Assembly: GCF_029893345.1 (NCBI RefSeq)
Contig: NZ_JARXVE010000002.1
Coordinates: forward strand, 862,524 to 926,523
Direction of reading: 5' to 3'
DNA length: 64,000 nucleotides
DNA from: Mycolicibacterium frederiksbergense
GTDB taxonomy: Bacteria > Actinomycetota > Actinomycetes > Mycobacteriales > Mycobacteriaceae
Each line of letters opens with the position of its first letter. Positions within the stretch are counted from its first letter, which is position 1. Below are positions 26,180 through 48,439 of this stretch, in pieces. The translations under genes were made by a program, and so were the position numbers. Below the pieces are notes generated by a model. The model saw nothing but the letters and a program-made list of their open reading frames with translations, was not told where the DNA came from and did no database searches.

Positions 26180-26955
26180 CCCTCACCGAGCGTTCTGCCC
26201 GAGTGGTGGCAGCGGTCAAACTGCACCGCCACGTCGGGCGCCGCCGCGCCGCACGCTTCCTTGCCGAGGGACCCAACCTCGTCGAGGCGGCGTTGCGGCG
26301 CGGACTCGTTTCCGAGGTCTTCGCCACCGAGGCCGCCCTGGACCGGTTCGGCTCGCTGCTGGCCGATGTGCCGGTGCAACTGGTCACCGAGCGCGCCGCA
26401 AAGGCCCTGTCGGAGACGGTCACCCCGGTCGGACTGGTCGCGGTGTGTGAGCTGCCGGATCCCTCGCTCGACGAGGTCCTCTCGGGTGGGGCCGCCCTGG
26501 TCGCGGTGGCCGTGCAGATCTCCGAGCCGGGCAACGCCGGAACGCTGATTCGGGTCGCCGATGCGATGGGTGCCGATGCCGTTGTGCTGGCCGGCAACAG
26601 CGTCGATCCCTACAACAGCAAGTGCCTGCGCGCCTCGGCCGGCAGCATCTTTTCGGTGCCGGTGATCAGCGCGCCCGATGAAGCCGCCACCGTGCACCAG
26701 TTGCGCGAGGCCGGCCTGCAGGTGCTGGCCACCACGATCGACGGCGAGGTCAACCTCGATCATGCCGAGTTGGTCGCACCCACCGCTTGGCTGTTCGGCC
26801 CCGAAGCCCATGGTCTGCCAACCGAATTGGCCGCGATGGCCGATCATCGGGTGCACATCCCGATGCCTGGGCACTCCGAAAGTCTCAACATCGCCTCGGC
26901 GGCGTCGATCTGCCTGTACCTGAGCGCCCGCGCACACCGGAGCGCCCAGGGTTAG
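26176..26955 (+). CDS. tsnR: SpoU/TrmH-family RNA 2'-O-methyltransferase
   Basis: A SPOUT-class methyltransferase of about 260 residues that should methylate a ribose 2'-OH in rRNA or tRNA using S-adenosylmethionine. The three SpoU motifs are clear: [30 protein letters not shown] and [21 protein letters not shown], the last two forming the knotted cofactor pocket. It occupies the place of Rv1644. The start is awkward: there is no ATG, and CTG 26176 overlaps the rplT stop (CTGA) with GGAGAGG 4 bp upstream. It would keep LTERSARV, which matches my memory of the M. tuberculosis N-terminus. GTG 26203 is the conventional alternative. The true target nucleotide cannot be told, so the name is by position. 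Confidence 0.88.
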   Translation: MTLTERSARVVAAVKLHRHVGRRRAARFLAEGPNLVEAALRRGLVSEVFATEAALDRFGSLLADVPVQLVTERAAKALSETVTPVGLVAVCELPDPSLDEVLSGGAALVAVAVQISEPGNAGTLIRVADAMGADAVVLAGNSVDPYNSKCLRASAGSIFSVPVISAPDEAATVHQLREAGLQVLATTIDGEVNLDHAELVAPTAWLFGPEAHGLPTELAAMADHRVHIPMPGHSESLNIASAASICLYLSARAHRSAQG

Positions 26956-28178
26956 CTGAGCAAACCCCTTGCCACGTGGGTGATCTGGACTTCGTTACTG
27001 CCGGCATAGATCATCAGCGACTTGGCGTCGCGGGCCAGCTGCTCGACCCGGTACTCGGTCATATAGCCGTTGCCGCCGAACAACTGGACCGCATCCATCG
27101 CGACGTCGGTGGCCGCCTGCGAGCAGTACCACTTGATCGCCGAGGCCTCGGCCAGCGAGATGGATGTGCCCGCCTGGGCGGACTCGATGACCCGGAACAG
27201 CATGTTGCGCACGTTCATCCGGGCCACTTCCATGTTGGCCAGCTTCAGCTGGATCAGCTGGAACTGGCCGATCTCCTGGCCCCACAGGGTGCGGCTCTTG
27301 GCGTAATCCACGCTCAACCGCAGGCATTCCTCAATGACGCCCAGCGCCATGGCGGCCACCCCGATGCGTTCGGCCGAGAAGCTGGACCGGGCGCTGTCGC
27401 GACCGTCGCCGGCTTCGTTGTCCTCGGTCTCGCCGAGCAGGCGGTCCCGGCCCAGCCGGACGTTGTTGAAGAACAGTTCGCCGGTGCGTGACGAGTGAAT
27501 GCCCATCTTGCGGAACGGCTTCGACTGCACGAAGCCCTCCATGCCGCGGTCGAGCACGAAGGTGAGCACCTTGCGGTCACGCTTGTTCGCGCCATCACCT
27601 TCGTCGAGCTTGGCGTAGACCACCACCACGTCAGCGTCCGGCCCGTTGGTGATGAAGGTCTTCTGCCCGTTGAGGATGTAATCGTCGCCGTCCCGCGTCA
27701 CGTAGGACTTCATGCCGCCGAACGCGTCCGAGCCGGAGTCGGGTTCGGTGATGGCCCAGGCGCCGACCTTCTCGTACGTCACCAGGCCCGGCAGCCACCG
27801 TTCCTGCTGGGCCAGGGTGCCGCGGCTCTGGATGGTGGGCACCGTCAGGCCCAGGCTGACGCCCATCCCGGTGACCAGACCCATCGACACCCGGCACAGT
27901 TCGCTGACCAGTACGAACCCCATGCTCGGGGACGCGCCGCCGAACATCCCGCCGCCCGAGCCGGACGGCTGCTCGCCGTTGCGTAGTCGGGCCAACCGCT
28001 TGTCCAGCGATTCTCTGGCCATCGTGTCGATTCCGAAGGTGGCGAACAACTTTCGGACGATGGGGTAGGGCTCCATCTCGCCGCTTTCCAGCGCGTCGAG
28101 GTGTGGCCGAATCTCCTTGTCCACGAAGCCCCGTACCGCGTCGCGCACGGCGATGTCGACATCAGACCAATCAAGCAC
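26952..28178 (-). CDS. Acyl-CoA dehydrogenase (FadE-type)
   Basis: A 408-residue flavoprotein of the acyl-CoA dehydrogenase family, which oxidises acyl-CoA to the 2,3-enoyl form. Visible family blocks are GAWAITEPDSGSDAFGGMKS with the FAD-binding KTFITNGPDADVVVVYAK, the middle beta domain GIHSSRTGELFFNNVRL, and C-terminal DAVQLFGGNGYMTEYRVEQLARDAK with YAGSNEVQ. The chain-length preference is unknown. Residues 68-85 contain a Gly/Ser-rich insert (NGEQPSGSGGGMFGGASP). GTG 28178 has TAAGCT (28185-28190 on this strand) 6 bp upstream, suggesting a leaderless mRNA. Its TAA overlaps the methyltransferase TAG by 2 bp. I recall no fadE at this place in M. tuberculosis. Confidence 0.9.
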   Translation of the reverse strand: MLDWSDVDIAVRDAVRGFVDKEIRPHLDALESGEMEPYPIVRKLFATFGIDTMARESLDKRLARLRNGEQPSGSGGGMFGGASPSMGFVLVSELCRVSMGLVTGMGVSLGLTVPTIQSRGTLAQQERWLPGLVTYEKVGAWAITEPDSGSDAFGGMKSYVTRDGDDYILNGQKTFITNGPDADVVVVYAKLDEGDGANKRDRKVLTFVLDRGMEGFVQSKPFRKMGIHSSRTGELFFNNVRLGRDRLLGETEDNEAGDGRDSARSSFSAERIGVAAMALGVIEECLRLSVDYAKSRTLWGQEIGQFQLIQLKLANMEVARMNVRNMLFRVIESAQAGTSISLAEASAIKWYCSQAATDVAMDAVQLFGGNGYMTEYRVEQLARDAKSLMIYAGSNEVQITHVARGLLS

Positions 28179-28447
28179 CCGGTCAGCTTAGGCCGCGGGG
28201 CGCGGCGATTTGGTGGGGTCGCCATCGGGACCGTCCGCGGGGTGTGGCGAACAATTGCCCAGATGTCGAAATGGCCAGTCGATGAATTTTTGGAAAAGTT
28301 CGGTGGGACTTCTTTTCCGGTTTATCGGAATTCGCGCATATAGGCTGGTCGGGGCGATTTTCAGCAATTTATCAGCGACTTTCAAGCTGGTGGTGTTCCG
28401 CTACTTTCTACCTATCAATTCGCTCCTCATACAATTTTGGGGGTTTT

Positions 28448-29659
28448 ATGTGGGTCAAAGTGAAGGATCGTGTGTCGTCGTCGCTGATGGCGGGGATGTG
28501 CACGGTGTGCGTTACCGCCTCGGTGGTGGCCGTCGCGCCCGAGGCCACCAAGGCTCTCACCGGGCCGGTCGCACTACCCGCTCCTATCTCGGATGCGGGA
28601 TACCTGCTGACTGCGTCGTCGACGCTGCTGAACGATCTGATCAATGTGGCGTCGTTGCCGGTTCAGAATCTTGCAACCGCGTGGACTGATGTGGCGCAGT
28701 TGACCTACATCATCAACGTGTTCAATGCGGTCAACGCTGATCTCATTTCGGGTAAGTGGACATCGATTCAGCCTGATGTGCAGAAGATTGTGAACACGGA
28801 ACTGGGTTATCTGAATACCCTGGCGGAGTTGCCGGCCACCATCATCAAGACCGATACTGCCGCGATCGCCCAATTGGCGGCCGATCTGAGCCTCGGCGGC
28901 TCGTCATCGGCGACGACGACGAGCTCCGCCGTGAAGGCGACGACCCTCAGTGCTTCGCCGACCGGGAGCTCGGTGGTGTCCTCGTCGACGACCGGGACGT
29001 CGACGTTGCTGAACGATGTGATCAATGTGGCGTCGTTGCCGGTTCAGAATCTTGCTACCGCGTGGACTGATGTGGCGCAGTTGACCTATGTGCTCAACGT
29101 GTTCAATGCGGTCAATGCTGATCTCGTTTCGGGTAAGTGGACGTCGATTCAGCCTGATGTGCAAAAGATTTTGACCACGGAGCAGGGTTATCTGACGACG
29201 CTGGCAGAGCTGCCTAGCACCATCGTGAAGACCGATACCGCCGCGATCTCCAAGTTGGCGGCCGATCTGGGTATCTCGACCAACAGTGCATCGACCACGA
29301 CCTCGTCGGCAAAGGTTGCGACCGTCAACACCGCAGCCATCAACACCGCCGATACCAAGGCCGCCGACACCAGCACCAGCACCACGGACAACAAGATCAC
29401 CGCGCTCGCCTCGAAGCTCAAGAGCGCGGCCCCGACTGCGACGCCAAAATCGCGGGCCGCCAGTGCGTCTGTCGATTCGTCGACCACCGCACCGTCCATC
29501 TCCGGCAGCATTCATGCAATCGCCGGGAAGTTGGCCGGCGGCAAAGCGGCTACCGATTCGAGCGCGTCCGACACGTCAGGCACCTCGGGTAGCTCCAGCA
29601 ATCCCGCTGCATCCGGCAGCTCGGATGCGAAGCCTGCGGGCCGGCATCACAAGGGCTGA
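28448..29659 (+). CDS. Secreted protein with two near-identical internal repeats
   Basis: A 403-residue exported protein that I cannot assign to a family. The N-terminus (VKVKDRVSSSLMAGMCTVCV, then an Ala/Val-rich stretch) looks like a signal sequence or N-terminal anchor. Two copies of a domain of about 90 residues follow, each starting TLLND(L/V)INVASLPVQN and containing FNAVNADL(I/V)SGKWTSIQPD and AELP(A/S)TI(I/V)KTDTAAI. The last 130 residues are low-complexity Ser/Thr/Ala and end GRHHKG. It probably lies at or outside the envelope. The upstream 269 bp is unusually AT-rich and holds TACAAT (28430-28435) only 12 bp before ATG, so the leader is very short. In M. tuberculosis this slot holds the PE17 gene; no PE motif is seen here. 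Confidence 0.75.
   Translation: MWVKVKDRVSSSLMAGMCTVCVTASVVAVAPEATKALTGPVALPAPISDAGYLLTASSTLLNDLINVASLPVQNLATAWTDVAQLTYIINVFNAVNADLISGKWTSIQPDVQKIVNTELGYLNTLAELPATIIKTDTAAIAQLAADLSLGGSSSATTTSSAVKATTLSASPTGSSVVSSSTTGTSTLLNDVINVASLPVQNLATAWTDVAQLTYVLNVFNAVNADLVSGKWTSIQPDVQKILTTEQGYLTTLAELPSTIVKTDTAAISKLAADLGISTNSASTTTSSAKVATVNTAAINTADTKAADTSTSTTDNKITALASKLKSAAPTATPKSRAASASVDSSTTAPSISGSIHAIAGKLAGGKAATDSSASDTSGTSGSSSNPAASGSSDAKPAGRHHKG
28622..29271 (+). repeat. Tandem duplication of about 270 bp, offset 381 bp
   Basis: The coding segment starting at 28622 recurs at 29003 (offset 381 bp, 127 codons) with very few base changes over roughly 270 bp, ending near 28890 and 29271. The intervening part (about 110 bp) is a diverged Ser/Thr linker. 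The nearly synonymous-free identity points to a recent duplication or gene conversion. Confidence 0.9.
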
Positions 29660-29688
29660 ACCGCCGCTCGTTCGTGCTCCGTTCAATG

Positions 29689-29727
29689 CGAGGTCCCGCG
29701 TCAGCAATGGCGCGGGACCTCGTTCTT
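29689..29727 (+). terminator. Intrinsic terminator after the duplicated secreted protein
   Basis: CGAGGTCCCGCG, a 10-nt loop and CGCGGGACCTCG form a perfect 12-bp stem, followed by TTCTTT. It lies 29 bp after the stop of the secreted protein gene and just before the end of the convergent DUF2236 gene. It is the clearest factor-independent terminator in the window. Confidence 0.85.
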
Positions 29728-29731
29728 TGGG

Positions 29732-30808
29732 TCAGGCCGCCGGTTCGCGGTGCCGGGCAGGGCGTCCGGCTGCGCGTAGGGCCGGCAATGAGAGCGTGGT
29801 GTGCACCAGGGCGCCGGCTCGGTCCAGCAGGGACCTGCGCCGCGGCAGATAGTGCATCGACAGCCCCCGGCGATCGCGGGGCGGCGCCATGAAACCGGGA
29901 GCTTCGACCAACGGCCCATCGGCCGGCAGTTTCCCGGCCGCACGGCGGTAGGCCGAAAGTGCCCGCGGATGCAGCCTGATCTCGTCGGGCACTGCGACGA
30001 AGGCCAATTCGACCATCTTGCCGAAGATGCGCAGCAGCACCTCGTCACCCGGCGTCCAGTGCATCCCGGCCTTCTCCCGCAGCACCGGGTCGAACAACCC
30101 CGCCGCAATCCAGCGTTGAGCTCCGACAAGGGGTTTGAACAGTTGATCCCATACCGGTGTCGGCATCAGCACGAACCACGGCTTGGGAATCCGGATGCTG
30201 AAGATATCGAGTGTGGCCCGATTGATCTCCAACTCGTCGTGGCACTTGGTGTCCCAATACTCCTGAAACTCCTCCCAGCTCTTGGGAACCGGACGCATGC
30301 TCATGCCGTACATGCGGTACCACTGCACGTGTTCGTCGAACAGTTGGCGCTTTTCGGCCTCGGTGAGACCGCCGCAGAAATACTCCGCGGTCTTGAGGAT
30401 GAGCATGAAAAAGGTGGCGTGCGCCCAATAGAACGTCTCGGGGTTGAGCGCGTGATAGCGCCGCCCCTGGCCGTCGACCCCTTTGATGGTGGTGTGGAAG
30501 CCCTTGATCTGCGCACCGGTGTCGGGGGCGCGGTCGCCGTCGTAGACCACGCCCATGATCGGGTAGACCGACCGCGCCACCCGCTGCAGCGGTTCACGCA
30601 GCAGGATCGAATGCTCCTCGACGCCGGCGCCGAGTTCGGGATACATGTTCTGGATCGCGCCGATCCACACGCCCAGCATTCCGGTGCGCAGATCGCCGAA
30701 GTACTTCCAGGTCAGTGAGTCTGGGCCGAGCGGATCCCGGCGGGCCTCGGTTGTCGGCCCGGCGGTCGGCCCTGTCGCGATCGACGCGGGGGTGGTTTGT
30801 GTCGTCAT
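29732..30808 (-). CDS. DUF2236 / MpaB-family putative oxygenase
   Basis: A 358-residue protein of the oxygenase MpaB/DUF2236 family, related to the haem-containing latex-clearing proteins. Family-like blocks are LTWKYFGDLRTGMLGVWIGA, YPIMGVVYDG with a following histidine-rich helix (IKGFHTTIKGVD, ALNPETFYWAHATFFMLIL) and YFCGGLTEAEKRQLFDEHVQWY. Histidines in these helices are the expected haem ligands, but I cannot assign the axial one. It probably corresponds to Rv1645c. The C-terminus is Arg/Pro-rich. ATG 30808 is 11 bp from the first of four phased repeats, and a 16-bp palindrome lies 79 bp upstream, so the gene is likely controlled by a dedicated repressor. Confidence 0.82.
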   Translation of the reverse strand: MTTQTTPASIATGPTAGPTTEARRDPLGPDSLTWKYFGDLRTGMLGVWIGAIQNMYPELGAGVEEHSILLREPLQRVARSVYPIMGVVYDGDRAPDTGAQIKGFHTTIKGVDGQGRRYHALNPETFYWAHATFFMLILKTAEYFCGGLTEAEKRQLFDEHVQWYRMYGMSMRPVPKSWEEFQEYWDTKCHDELEINRATLDIFSIRIPKPWFVLMPTPVWDQLFKPLVGAQRWIAAGLFDPVLREKAGMHWTPGDEVLLRIFGKMVELAFVAVPDEIRLHPRALSAYRRAAGKLPADGPLVEAPGFMAPPRDRRGLSMHYLPRRRSLLDRAGALVHTTLSLPALRAAGRPARHREPAA

Positions 30809-30819
30809 CGTGTCCCCAT

Positions 30820-30855
30820 TGACTCGTCATGACTCAACTGACTCAGCATGATTCG
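30820..30855. repeat. Four helically phased TGACTCR-like repeats
   Basis: TGACTCG (30820), TGACTCA (30830), TGACTCA (30839) and TGATTCG (30849) follow each other at 10, 9 and 10 bp, one DNA turn each. They lie just upstream of the DUF2236 start, in its promoter or leader. Phasing on one face suggests cooperative protein binding. Confidence 0.6.
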
Positions 30856-30886
30856 AACCTCGCGGTATGAGCCCCACGATAGTGTT

Positions 30887-30902
30887 GACAACACGTGTTG
30901 TC
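30887..30902. promoter_or_regulatory. Perfect 16-bp palindrome, probable operator
   Basis: GACAACACGTGTTGTC is perfectly self-complementary. It stands in the 249-bp gap between the divergent DUF2236 and adenylyl cyclase genes, nearer the former. The form suits a TetR or similar homodimer; no such regulator gene is adjacent, so the binding protein would be encoded elsewhere. Confidence 0.75.
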
Positions 30903-31057
30903 CACGATGCCGCGGCGCGTCGCCGGGCACCGTTATTCGGTGGCTATCGTGCTGCCGCAGCGCCGTGATCGGCCCGGTTGCGGGCGGCGGGAGACCGTGG
31001 CTGAACCTGGCGGTGGCGTGATTGCCGGTCGATCCAGATCCCACTTACGCTTGCGTG

Positions 31058-39547
<8,490 letters not shown>

Positions 39548-39551
<4 letters not shown>

Positions 39552-40425
39552 GCACCCCGGCGATCGAACGCGGGGTCAAGGCCCAGGTGCTTGCCTCGGC
39601 CCTGCCGTGGCTCAAACAGCTGCACGGCAAGATCGTCGTGGTCAAGTACGGCGGCAATGCCATGACCGACGACACCCTCAAGGCCGCGTTCGCCGCCGAC
39701 ATGGTGTTCCTGCGCAGCTGCGGTATCAAACCCGTGGTGGTGCACGGGGGTGGGCCGCAGATCAGCGCAATGCTCAAGAGGCTCGGTATCGCAGGCGATT
39801 TCAAGGGCGGCTTCCGGGTGACCACCCCCGAGGTCCTCGACGTGGCGCGGATGGTGCTGTTCGGGCAGGTGGGCCGGGAACTGGTCAACCTGATCAATGC
39901 CCACGGACCGTATGCGGTGGGTGTCACCGGCGAGGACGCACAGTTGTTCACCGCGGTGCGGCGCAGCGTCACCGTGGACGGGGTAGCCACCGATATCGGG
40001 CTGGTCGGCGACGTGGAACACGTCAATGCCGCCTCTCTTCTGGACCTCATTGCCGCAGGCCGGATCCCGGTGGTTTCCACGATTGCGCCCGACCCCGACG
40101 GCGTGGTGCACAACATCAACGCCGACACCGCGGCCGCGGCCCTGGCCGAGGCGCTGGGTGCGGAGAAGCTGGTCATGCTGACCGATGTGGAAGGGCTCTA
40201 TACCGATTGGCCGGACCGCTCCTCGTTGGTCACCGAGATCGATACGGCCGCACTGACCCAACTGCTGCCGTCGCTGGAGTCGGGCATGGTGCCCAAGATC
40301 GAGGCCTGCCTGCGCGCGGTGGCCGGCGGCGTGCCGAGCGCGCACGTCATCGACGGCCGCGTCGAACACTGTGTGCTGGTCGAGCTTTTCACCGATGAAG
40401 GAACCGGAACGAAAGTGGTGAACCC

Positions 40426-40429
<4 letters not shown>
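39548..40429 (+). CDS. argB: Acetylglutamate kinase
   Basis: A 293-residue amino acid kinase that phosphorylates N-acetylglutamate, usually the step inhibited by arginine. Motifs are [12 protein letters not shown] at the phosphate site, [10 protein letters not shown] for the substrate and [21 protein letters not shown] for ATP. The N-terminal helix ([18 protein letters not shown]) is the one that forms arginine-sensitive hexamers in other ArgB proteins, so feedback inhibition is likely. ATG 39548 overlaps the argJ TGA (ATGA), and the gene ends with GTGA into argD. Confidence 0.97.
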
Positions 40430-42530
<2,101 letters not shown>

Positions 42531-42536
42531 ATAGCG

Positions 42537-43013
42537 GTGAGCACACCAACCCGCGCCGGCCGTCAGGCCCGCATCGTCGCCCTGCTGTCCTCCAGCCAGG
42601 TGAGCAGCCAGACCGAGCTGGCCACCCTGCTGGCCCAGGACGGCATCGAGGTCACCCAGGCCACGCTGTCGCGCGATCTGGAGGAACTCGGCGCGGTGAA
42701 GCTGCGCGGGGCCGACGGCGGTGTCGGCGTGTACGTGGTGCCCGAGGACGGCAGCCCGGTGCGGGGTGTGTCCGGTGGCACCGAGCGGCTGACCCGATTG
42801 TTGGGGGAGTTGCTGGTATCGACAGATGCCAGCGCTAACCTTGCCGTGCTGCGCACCCCGCCCGGGGCGGCGCACTACCTGGCCAGCGCCATCGATCGCG
42901 CCGCCCTGCCGTATGTGGTCGGCACCATCGCCGGTGACGACACCATCCTGATGGTGGCGCGCGAACCGATGACCGGGGCCGAACTTGCCAACACCATCGA
43001 GAACTTGAAATAA
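42537..43013 (+). CDS. argR: Arginine repressor
   Basis: A 158-residue ArgR. The N-terminal winged helix contains [18 protein letters not shown], which binds ARG boxes; the C-terminal domain carries the hexamer and arginine site [13 protein letters not shown]. With arginine it should bind the overlapping boxes before argC and thus also control its own gene, since it lies in the same operon between argF and argG. GTG 42537 starts 7 bp after the argF stop. Length and domains are normal. Confidence 0.97.
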   Translation: MSTPTRAGRQARIVALLSSSQVSSQTELATLLAQDGIEVTQATLSRDLEELGAVKLRGADGGVGVYVVPEDGSPVRGVSGGTERLTRLLGELLVSTDASANLAVLRTPPGAAHYLASAIDRAALPYVVGTIAGDDTILMVAREPMTGAELANTIENLK

Positions 43014-43036
43014 AGCCCAAAACAAGGAGATTGCTC

Positions 43037-45750
<2,714 letters not shown>

Positions 45751-45809
45751 CGCTGCACTGATGCTGGACTGATCAACCTGCCAGCAGACGCAGACGTCAC
45801 CGCCGGCGG

Positions 45810-47348
45810 TTACGCCGCGCCGCTTACCGTCACGCCGGCGACGATGGTCCGGTCCACTGAAATGCCGGCGATCCGGTCCGGCGGGACACTGAACGGGTCG
45901 TCATCGAGCACCACCAGGTCGGCGCGCATACCCGGTGCGATCGTTCCTTTTTCGTGTTCCTCTGCCGCGCCGAGCGCCGACCAGCGACTGAACATGCGGA
46001 TTCCCTCCAGAACCGAGATGCGGTGTGGGGAGGGCCTGCCGTCGGGCCCGACGCGGCCGACCGCGGCAGCGATGTTCACCAGCGGACCGGCGGCCTCGGG
46101 CACGGTACCGGTGCAGTCGGTCGCTCCGATGATGCGGTGACCGGCGTCGATCAGCGTTCGCAATGGCTGGAAGTCGGGCGCATCCGGATCGCTCGATGTG
46201 GCGAAATGCGGGGTGGCGACGAGCCCGACCGCGGCGCGGGTCGCCAATCCAGCATCGGCGGGATCCATGTAGTCGCCGGCATGTTCCACGCGGTGCCGAA
46301 CCGGTCTGGCGCCGCCATTGACTTGCCGCGCCCGCAGCGCGGCTTCGCACGCGAACCGGACGGCGCCCGGTGTGACCGCATGCATCATCACCTGGATGCC
46401 GGCCGCATCCGCCCGGCGCACGAATTCGTAAAGTTCGCGCTGGGTCCATTTGGTGTCGTCGCGCCGGTTGCCCATCGCGTCGGCGCCCTCGCCGTCCACG
46501 AAGATCTTGACGCCGCCGAAACGCAACCACTCGTCGCCAAAGCCGGACTCCGGCCCCCACGCGAGGACCTCATCGAGCGTGGCGGTCCGTGGCACATGTG
46601 GGTAAAACCGCACCCGAAACGGCAACTCGCTCGCCTTGGCCAACCGGTGCAGGGCGCGCACGTCGTCGGCCGAGGTGGGGATGGTGCTCAGGCTGGTCAC
46701 CCCGGACCGGGAGAACACGGGTACCGCGTGCGCGCGAAGCGCGGCGACGACGTCGTCGACACCGGCGGTGGGCAGCCGGTCCCACACCTCGGTGAACGCG
46801 CCGGTCGGCCCGTTGGCATCGTGGTGCTGGCTGATCCAGCCGGGCAGCCGCGCACTGTCATCGAGCCCGAGCGCTGTGATCGCGGCGGAGTTGAGGCACG
46901 CCACATGCAGTCCGGCGAGCACGGCCATCGGTTGACCGGGGCTGACCTGGTCCAGCTCGACGCGATGGGGGAGGCGTCCCTCGGCCACCTTGTTCTGCAG
47001 CCCGAACGAGCTCCGCGCGACGATCCAGCCCAGCGGTTGAGCGGCCCGGGCGCGGCCGAGGGCGGCGAGCATCTGCGCGATGCTCTCGTACGGCGGAGCG
47101 TGCAGGGGCAGCTGGAGCTCCAGGGCCACGGCGGTGAGTTCCAGATGGCAGTGCCCATCGACGAATCCGGGGAGCACGACCCGCCCGTCGAGTTCGATGA
47201 TCTCGTCCACCTGCCGATGGTTGCCGGCGCCGGGAGGTGCGATGGCCGCGATATGTCCGTCGCGAAGCAGCAACTCGGCGGGACGCGGTTCAGGTTCGGC
47301 GCCGACGAGCACCCGGCCCCCGCGCAGGAGCGTGCTGGGCCCGTTCAT
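45810..47348 (-). CDS. Amidohydrolase_3 family metal-dependent hydrolase (first copy)
   Basis: A 513-residue hydrolase of the YtcJ-like Amidohydrolase_3 family. It has the N-terminal composite beta domain, the metal motif VLPGFVDGHCHLE (HxH), GVKIFVDGEGADAMGNR in the barrel, later histidines in VMMHAV and HRVEHAGDYM, and the C-terminal IAPGMRADLVVLDDDPF typical of the family. Such enzymes hydrolyse amide or ester bonds of small nitrogen compounds; the substrate is not evident. Its ATG overlaps the stop of the ABC ATPase gene (ATGA), so it is the last gene of the transporter operon. A second, diverged family member lies at the front of the same operon. Confidence 0.85.
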   Translation of the reverse strand: MNGPSTLLRGGRVLVGAEPEPRPAELLLRDGHIAAIAPPGAGNHRQVDEIIELDGRVVLPGFVDGHCHLELTAVALELQLPLHAPPYESIAQMLAALGRARAAQPLGWIVARSSFGLQNKVAEGRLPHRVELDQVSPGQPMAVLAGLHVACLNSAAITALGLDDSARLPGWISQHHDANGPTGAFTEVWDRLPTAGVDDVVAALRAHAVPVFSRSGVTSLSTIPTSADDVRALHRLAKASELPFRVRFYPHVPRTATLDEVLAWGPESGFGDEWLRFGGVKIFVDGEGADAMGNRRDDTKWTQRELYEFVRRADAAGIQVMMHAVTPGAVRFACEAALRARQVNGGARPVRHRVEHAGDYMDPADAGLATRAAVGLVATPHFATSSDPDAPDFQPLRTLIDAGHRIIGATDCTGTVPEAAGPLVNIAAAVGRVGPDGRPSPHRISVLEGIRMFSRWSALGAAEEHEKGTIAPGMRADLVVLDDDPFSVPPDRIAGISVDRTIVAGVTVSGAA

Positions 47349-48439
47349 GCGGCGGGCGCGGAGTCGGGAACCACCACGCTGTGCGCGGGATCCCAGCTGA
47401 CGGTCACGGTGTCGCCGGGGGAGAACGGCGCCGGTGACTCCACCCCGCCGCGCAACAATCCGGTGCCGCCGTCGGGATAGCTGACGGTGATGCGGCGGAA
47501 CGATCCGAAGTATGCGATTTCGGTGATCACCGCCGGCACGTGGTTTTCCGCGGCACCGCCTTCGCCGTTGGCGCACAACCGCATTCGCTCGGGTCGCACC
47601 ACCATGGCGGCGCGGGTGCCGGCGGGTGAGGAGCCCGATGCGGCCGGGAAGCGCAGCACCTGGTCGGCGAACTTCAATACCCCGTCATCCGCGACCACGC
47701 CGCGGAAAACGTTTGATTCGCCGAGGAATTCGGCAGTGAACAGCGACTGGGGCCGCTCGTAGAGCTCGGTCGGCGTACCCATTTGCACCACCTTGCCGTG
47801 GTTGAACAGGGCGATGCGGTCCGAAAGACCCAGCGCCTCATCCTGATCGTGCGTCACGAACAGGAACGTGGTCCCCACCTCGCGGTGAATCCGGCCGATC
47901 TCGACCTGCATCTCGGTCCTCAGCGCCTTGTCGAGTGCCGCCAGCGGTTCGTCCATCAGCAACACCGGTGGCCGGTAGACCAGCGCTCGGGCCAGCGCCA
48001 CCCGCTGCTGCTGGCCGCCGGAGAGCTGTTTGGGCATGCTGTCGCCGAACCTGTCGAGACGCACCATGGACAGTGCGTCGTCGATGCGGCCGGCGGTCTG
48101 CTCCTTGGAAAGGCCGCGGCGGTGCAGCCCGAAGGCCACGTTCTCGCGCACGGTCATATGCGGGAAGAGCGCATAGTTCTGGAACACCATGCCGAGGTTG
48201 CGCCTGCGCGGTGGCAGGGCCGTGACGTCCTGGCCGCCGATCTCGACCTGGCCCGTGGTCGGGCGCAGGAATCCCGCGATCGTGTTCAGGGTGGTGGTTT
48301 TCCCGGAGCCGGACGGGCCCAGGAACGTAACAAATTCGCCACCCTCGATGTCGATCGTGACGTCGTCGATACCGACCGTGCCGGAGCGGAAATTCTTGGT
48401 CACTGAGCGCAGTCGCACACTGCTGGTTGGGTCAGACAC
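47345..48439 (-). CDS. ABC transporter ATPase, polyamine type (PotA-like)
   Basis: A 364-residue ATPase that powers import. Residues 1 to about 240 form the ABC domain with Walker A GPSGSGKTT, Q-loop FQNYALFPHMTV, signature LSGGQQQRVALARAL and LLMDEPLAALDK; the rest is a TOBE domain with VVRPERMRL. This layout is typical of spermidine/putrescine and iron (PotA/FbpC) importers. GTG 48439 shares one base with the stop of the upstream permease (TAGTG). It works with the two permeases and the binding lipoprotein of this operon. The substrate is unknown. Confidence 0.92.
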   Translation of the reverse strand: MSDPTSSVRLRSVTKNFRSGTVGIDDVTIDIEGGEFVTFLGPSGSGKTTTLNTIAGFLRPTTGQVEIGGQDVTALPPRRRNLGMVFQNYALFPHMTVRENVAFGLHRRGLSKEQTAGRIDDALSMVRLDRFGDSMPKQLSGGQQQRVALARALVYRPPVLLMDEPLAALDKALRTEMQVEIGRIHREVGTTFLFVTHDQDEALGLSDRIALFNHGKVVQMGTPTELYERPQSLFTAEFLGESNVFRGVVADDGVLKFADQVLRFPAASGSSPAGTRAAMVVRPERMRLCANGEGGAAENHVPAVITEIAYFGSFRRITVSYPDGGTGLLRGGVESPAPFSPGDTVTVSWDPAHSVVVPDSAPAA

